Positions 4,752-6,955 of a stretch of DNA of 6,955 bases are shown here, one piece after another. The notes below the pieces were generated by a model that was not told the DNA's origin, searched no databases, and worked only from the letters and a program-made list of their open reading frames with translations. Origin of the DNA: JAYWIG01 sp043789035 (lineage in GTDB: Bacteria > Pseudomonadota > Gammaproteobacteria > Burkholderiales > Burkholderiaceae_E); contig JAYWIG010000319.1 of the NCBI GenBank assembly GCA_043789035.1, forward strand, positions 1-6,955, written 5' to 3'. The position numbers and the translations under genes were made by a program. Positions within the stretch are counted from its first letter, which is position 1, and every line of letters begins with the position of its first letter.

Positions 4752-6910
4752 CAACTCACCTCCAAGGTACGACAGTTGACGCGGCAGCGGCCATGTTGAC
4801 GTCGAACTCCATTGCGCTTATAGGCGCATCGGATATTTCGCGCTGGTCAAGCACTGGCTTTGAGAATCTGACTCGTAGTGGCTATCAAGGCGCACTGCAT
4901 CTTATTAACCCCCGTGGTTCGATAGCGCATGAGCGCCAAACAGCTACTTCATGCATTTCTGTCGGTTCGAGGATTGATCTGGGCCTGATCATGACACCGG
5001 TAGCTGCAGTGCCCGATGCTATTGCCGACTTAGCAGCTGCAGGCGGAAAAAGCGCTGTAATCTTAACCGCGGGTTATGCTGAAACTGGCAGCGCTGGCCA
5101 ACTGCTTCAGGACAGCCTTCGCGACCTAGCGGCCCAACTTGGTGTTCGGCTGCTTGGGCCCAATTGCTTAGGTTTTATCAATTTCGTTACCGGTGCTTAT
5201 GCGTGGACGACACCGGTCATGGCCCCATCGCGCAAGTCAGGTGTGGCGATTGTTTCGCAAAGTGGCGCTACGGCCTATTTCTTATCAACTTTAGCTCATC
5301 AGCAAGATGTTGGCTTGAGCTATGTCGTTTCTACCGGCAACGAGATTGATCTGGATGTGGCGAGCTTTATTGACTATTTTTTAGATGACCCACACACAAA
5401 CTCGATTGCTATATTTGCCGAAACCTTTCGCCATCCTGAACGATTTTGCCAGGTAGCAGAACGCGCACTCGTGGTCGGGAAACCGCTAGTCATACTGAAA
5501 GTTGGGGCAAGTGAAGTCACCGCGCAATCGGCTATGGCTCATACGGGGGCTCTCGTTGGTGACGATAGAGTGTTTCAAGGTATTTGCGAGCAATACGGCA
5601 TTATTCGTGTTCGTTCGATGGAAGATTTGTTAGCCACTGCAGACATTGTCGGGCGTACAGGGGTTTTGCGTTTGGGTGGTTTATGCGTAGTGACTAATTC
5701 TGGTGGTGTTGGTGAGATTGCCGCCGATACTGCAGATGCGCGGGTAATCAAATTACCCGCCATTTCTCCATCGGCAGCAGAACTATTGAAACCGCATCTG
5801 CCAGACATTGCTACTGCCCATAACCCGCTTGACTTAACGGGCGCTGTCACGCCAGAGCAATGTGAAAACATCATAGGCGTTTTAGGCAAGCAAGAAGATT
5901 ACGCAGCAATTGTATGCCCATGGTATGAAATTCCTAATGAATCAGCGCAAATGAGCGAGCGGTTGACGCAGCTTCATACACATTTGGCGCGAGGTTTGAA
6001 TGCATCGGCAGTACCCGGTTTTCTAGTAAGTTATACCAATACTAGAGTGAATGAATATTCTCAAAAAATCATTGCTCAAACAGGCGCCAATTATTTGGCT
6101 TGCGGTTTGGATAGGGCCTTGACCGGATTATCTGGCGCATTTTGGTGGTCACAACGGCAACGAGACCATGCGAGTTCGTTGACGATTAAACCGTCGGTAT
6201 CAAAAGCTGTCGCCCATGCATATACCTCTGAGAACGAACGTCCATCTTCAGAACACCAGGCCTTAAGTTTTCTAGGTCGACAGGGTGTACCAGCGGTGCC
6301 AATGGCTCTCGTTAAAGATGCCGATCAAGCAGTTCTCGCCGCTCGCGAGCTTGGTAGCTCGGTCGTTATCAAAATCGCGTCACCAGACATTGCGCATAAG
6401 AGTGATATGGGTGGCGTATTGCTTAATTTGTTAGGTGACGATGCCGTGCGCGACGCGGCGACTAGCGTACTTAACGCAGCCGCTGAGAAATACCCGAAAG
6501 CAATAATCGAAGGCGTACTCGTTGCACCCATGCGCGAACGCGGCATCGAGCTATTCGTCGGCTACACCCGCGATCCGCAATGGGGGCCGGTTTTGGCTGT
6601 CGGCTTAGGCGGCGTGTGGGTTGAAATTTTGCAAGACGTGGCGCTACGACCTTTGCCGGTTGAAGTCAATGAGATTAAGCGAATGTTGCAAGGGCTGCGT
6701 GGTGCCAAGTTGTTAGCCGGCCAGCGAGGCATGCCGGCGGCAAACTTAGATGTTGTTGCGAGCGCCATCGAACGCATCTCACAAGCCATCATGAACTTAG
6801 GGCCAGATCTCGAAGCATTGGACGTGAACCCCTTATGGGTACGCGGTGATCAGGTCGAAGCACTCGATGCGCTATTTGTTTGGCGTAACTCTGAAAATAA
6901 TTCTTTATAG
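4748..6910 (+). CDS. ADP-forming (NDP-forming) acyl-CoA synthetase, fused alpha-beta
   Basis: This 720-residue cytoplasmic ligase converts a carboxylic acid, CoA and ATP to acyl-CoA, ADP and phosphate through a phosphohistidine. Domains in order are a CoA-binding Rossmann domain (about 17-150: SIALIGASD at 21-29, GPNCLGFIN at 137-145), a succinyl-CoA-ligase-like domain (about 165-300: VSQSGATAY, STGNEIDLDVASFIDYF, and SAMAHTGALVG with catalytic His265), a third ligase domain (about 305-460: VVTNSGGVGEIAAD), a linker, and a C-terminal ATP-grasp domain (about 495-715: VVIKIASPDIAHKSDMGGV at 539-557 with His550, ELFVGYTRDPQWGP at 601-614, GLGGVWVE at 619-626, ALDVNPLWV at 690-698). All key motifs are intact and the length is usual for the fused form. 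The acid cannot be predicted. The TTG start overlaps the Bug stop by four bases (TTGA), with AGG at 4736-4738 upstream. ATG 4793 (residue 16) is an alternative start that keeps the whole CoA-binding domain. Confidence 0.94.
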   Translation: MTTHLQGTTVDAAAAMLTSNSIALIGASDISRWSSTGFENLTRSGYQGALHLINPRGSIAHERQTATSCISVGSRIDLGLIMTPVAAVPDAIADLAAAGGKSAVILTAGYAETGSAGQLLQDSLRDLAAQLGVRLLGPNCLGFINFVTGAYAWTTPVMAPSRKSGVAIVSQSGATAYFLSTLAHQQDVGLSYVVSTGNEIDLDVASFIDYFLDDPHTNSIAIFAETFRHPERFCQVAERALVVGKPLVILKVGASEVTAQSAMAHTGALVGDDRVFQGICEQYGIIRVRSMEDLLATADIVGRTGVLRLGGLCVVTNSGGVGEIAADTADARVIKLPAISPSAAELLKPHLPDIATAHNPLDLTGAVTPEQCENIIGVLGKQEDYAAIVCPWYEIPNESAQMSERLTQLHTHLARGLNASAVPGFLVSYTNTRVNEYSQKIIAQTGANYLACGLDRALTGLSGAFWWSQRQRDHASSLTIKPSVSKAVAHAYTSENERPSSEHQALSFLGRQGVPAVPMALVKDADQAVLAARELGSSVVIKIASPDIAHKSDMGGVLLNLLGDDAVRDAATSVLNAAAEKYPKAIIEGVLVAPMRERGIELFVGYTRDPQWGPVLAVGLGGVWVEILQDVALRPLPVEVNEIKRMLQGLRGAKLLAGQRGMPAANLDVVASAIERISQAIMNLGPDLEALDVNPLWVRGDQVEALDALFVWRNSENNSL

Positions 6911-6917
6911 GTCAATG

Positions 6918-6955
6918 ATGCGTACCCCACTTTGCGAAAAACTAGGCTGCGAACT
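6918..6955 (+). CDS. 5' start of a nitronate monooxygenase/NPD-family gene (truncated by window edge)
   Basis: Two in-frame ATGs (6915, 6918) follow the synthetase stop by 4 and 7 bases. From 6918 the frame reads MRTPLCEKLGCE before the window ends. That opening closely resembles the N-terminus of nitronate monooxygenase/2-nitropropane dioxygenase FMN proteins, which typically begin M-[RK]-T-x-L-x-x-L-L-G-[IC] before a P-I-x-Q-[AG]-P-M motif. AGG at 6909-6911 gives better ribosome spacing for 6918 than for 6915. Only 12 complete codons are visible, so the family call rests on a short match. Such flavoproteins, including misannotated enoyl reductase-like members, are common in acyl-CoA catabolic operons. 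It is probably the third gene of the right-hand operon. Confidence 0.5.
   Translation, partial: MRTPLCEKLGCE

Noticed and set aside
1..6955. CRISPR array, tRNA/rRNA, insertion sequence or prophage signals
   Set aside because: No regularly spaced repeats, tRNA-like cloverleaf, transposase frame or long terminal inverted repeats were seen. The window is almost fully occupied by metabolic genes.

Overview
The window looks like a catabolic gene cluster from a Gram-negative proteobacterium. It is most likely a member of the Betaproteobacteria (Burkholderiales type), because it carries a Bug/TctC-type periplasmic solute-binding protein, a family greatly expanded in that group. Gene density is high, base composition looks moderate in GC, and several genes are packed with 1-nt to 19-nt junctions. 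No RNA gene, mobile element, CRISPR array or origin is visible, and no gene-free stretch reaches 300 bases.

Layout. The left arm (1-2501, + strand) holds the 3' end of an unidentified gene, a thiolase-like protein starting at GTG 202 with a 1-nt overlap, a DUF35-type zinc-ribbon/OB-fold partner (1362-1784), and a TetR/AcrR-family regulator (1803-2501). A family III (CaiB/BaiF) CoA-transferase-fold protein runs toward it on the - strand (3616-2522). The right arm (3741 to the end, + strand) starts divergently from that gene. It encodes a Bug periplasmic binding protein, a 720-residue ADP-forming (NDP-forming) acyl-CoA synthetase whose TTG start overlaps the previous stop, and the first codons of what looks like a nitronate monooxygenase/2-nitropropane dioxygenase-family protein cut by the window edge. 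The 124-bp divergent intergenic region (3617-3740) contains a perfect TATACT-N4-AGTATA palindrome, a good candidate operator for the TetR protein.

How the parts may work together (inference). A carboxylic acid would be captured in the periplasm by the Bug protein and converted to its CoA thioester by the ADP-forming ligase. The family III protein would then act on it by CoA transfer or alpha-carbon epimerisation, and the thiolase-like/DUF35 pair would make or break a carbon-carbon bond. Two details sharpen this. The thiolase-like protein lacks the nucleophilic cysteine of true thiolases, which together with the DUF35 neighbour recalls the Ltp2-type retro-aldolases of steroid side-chain degradation. 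The family III protein carries an Arg/His/Asp/Glu set like that of alpha-methylacyl-CoA racemases. Both point to an alpha-branched acyl-CoA, but the substrate cannot be read from sequence alone.
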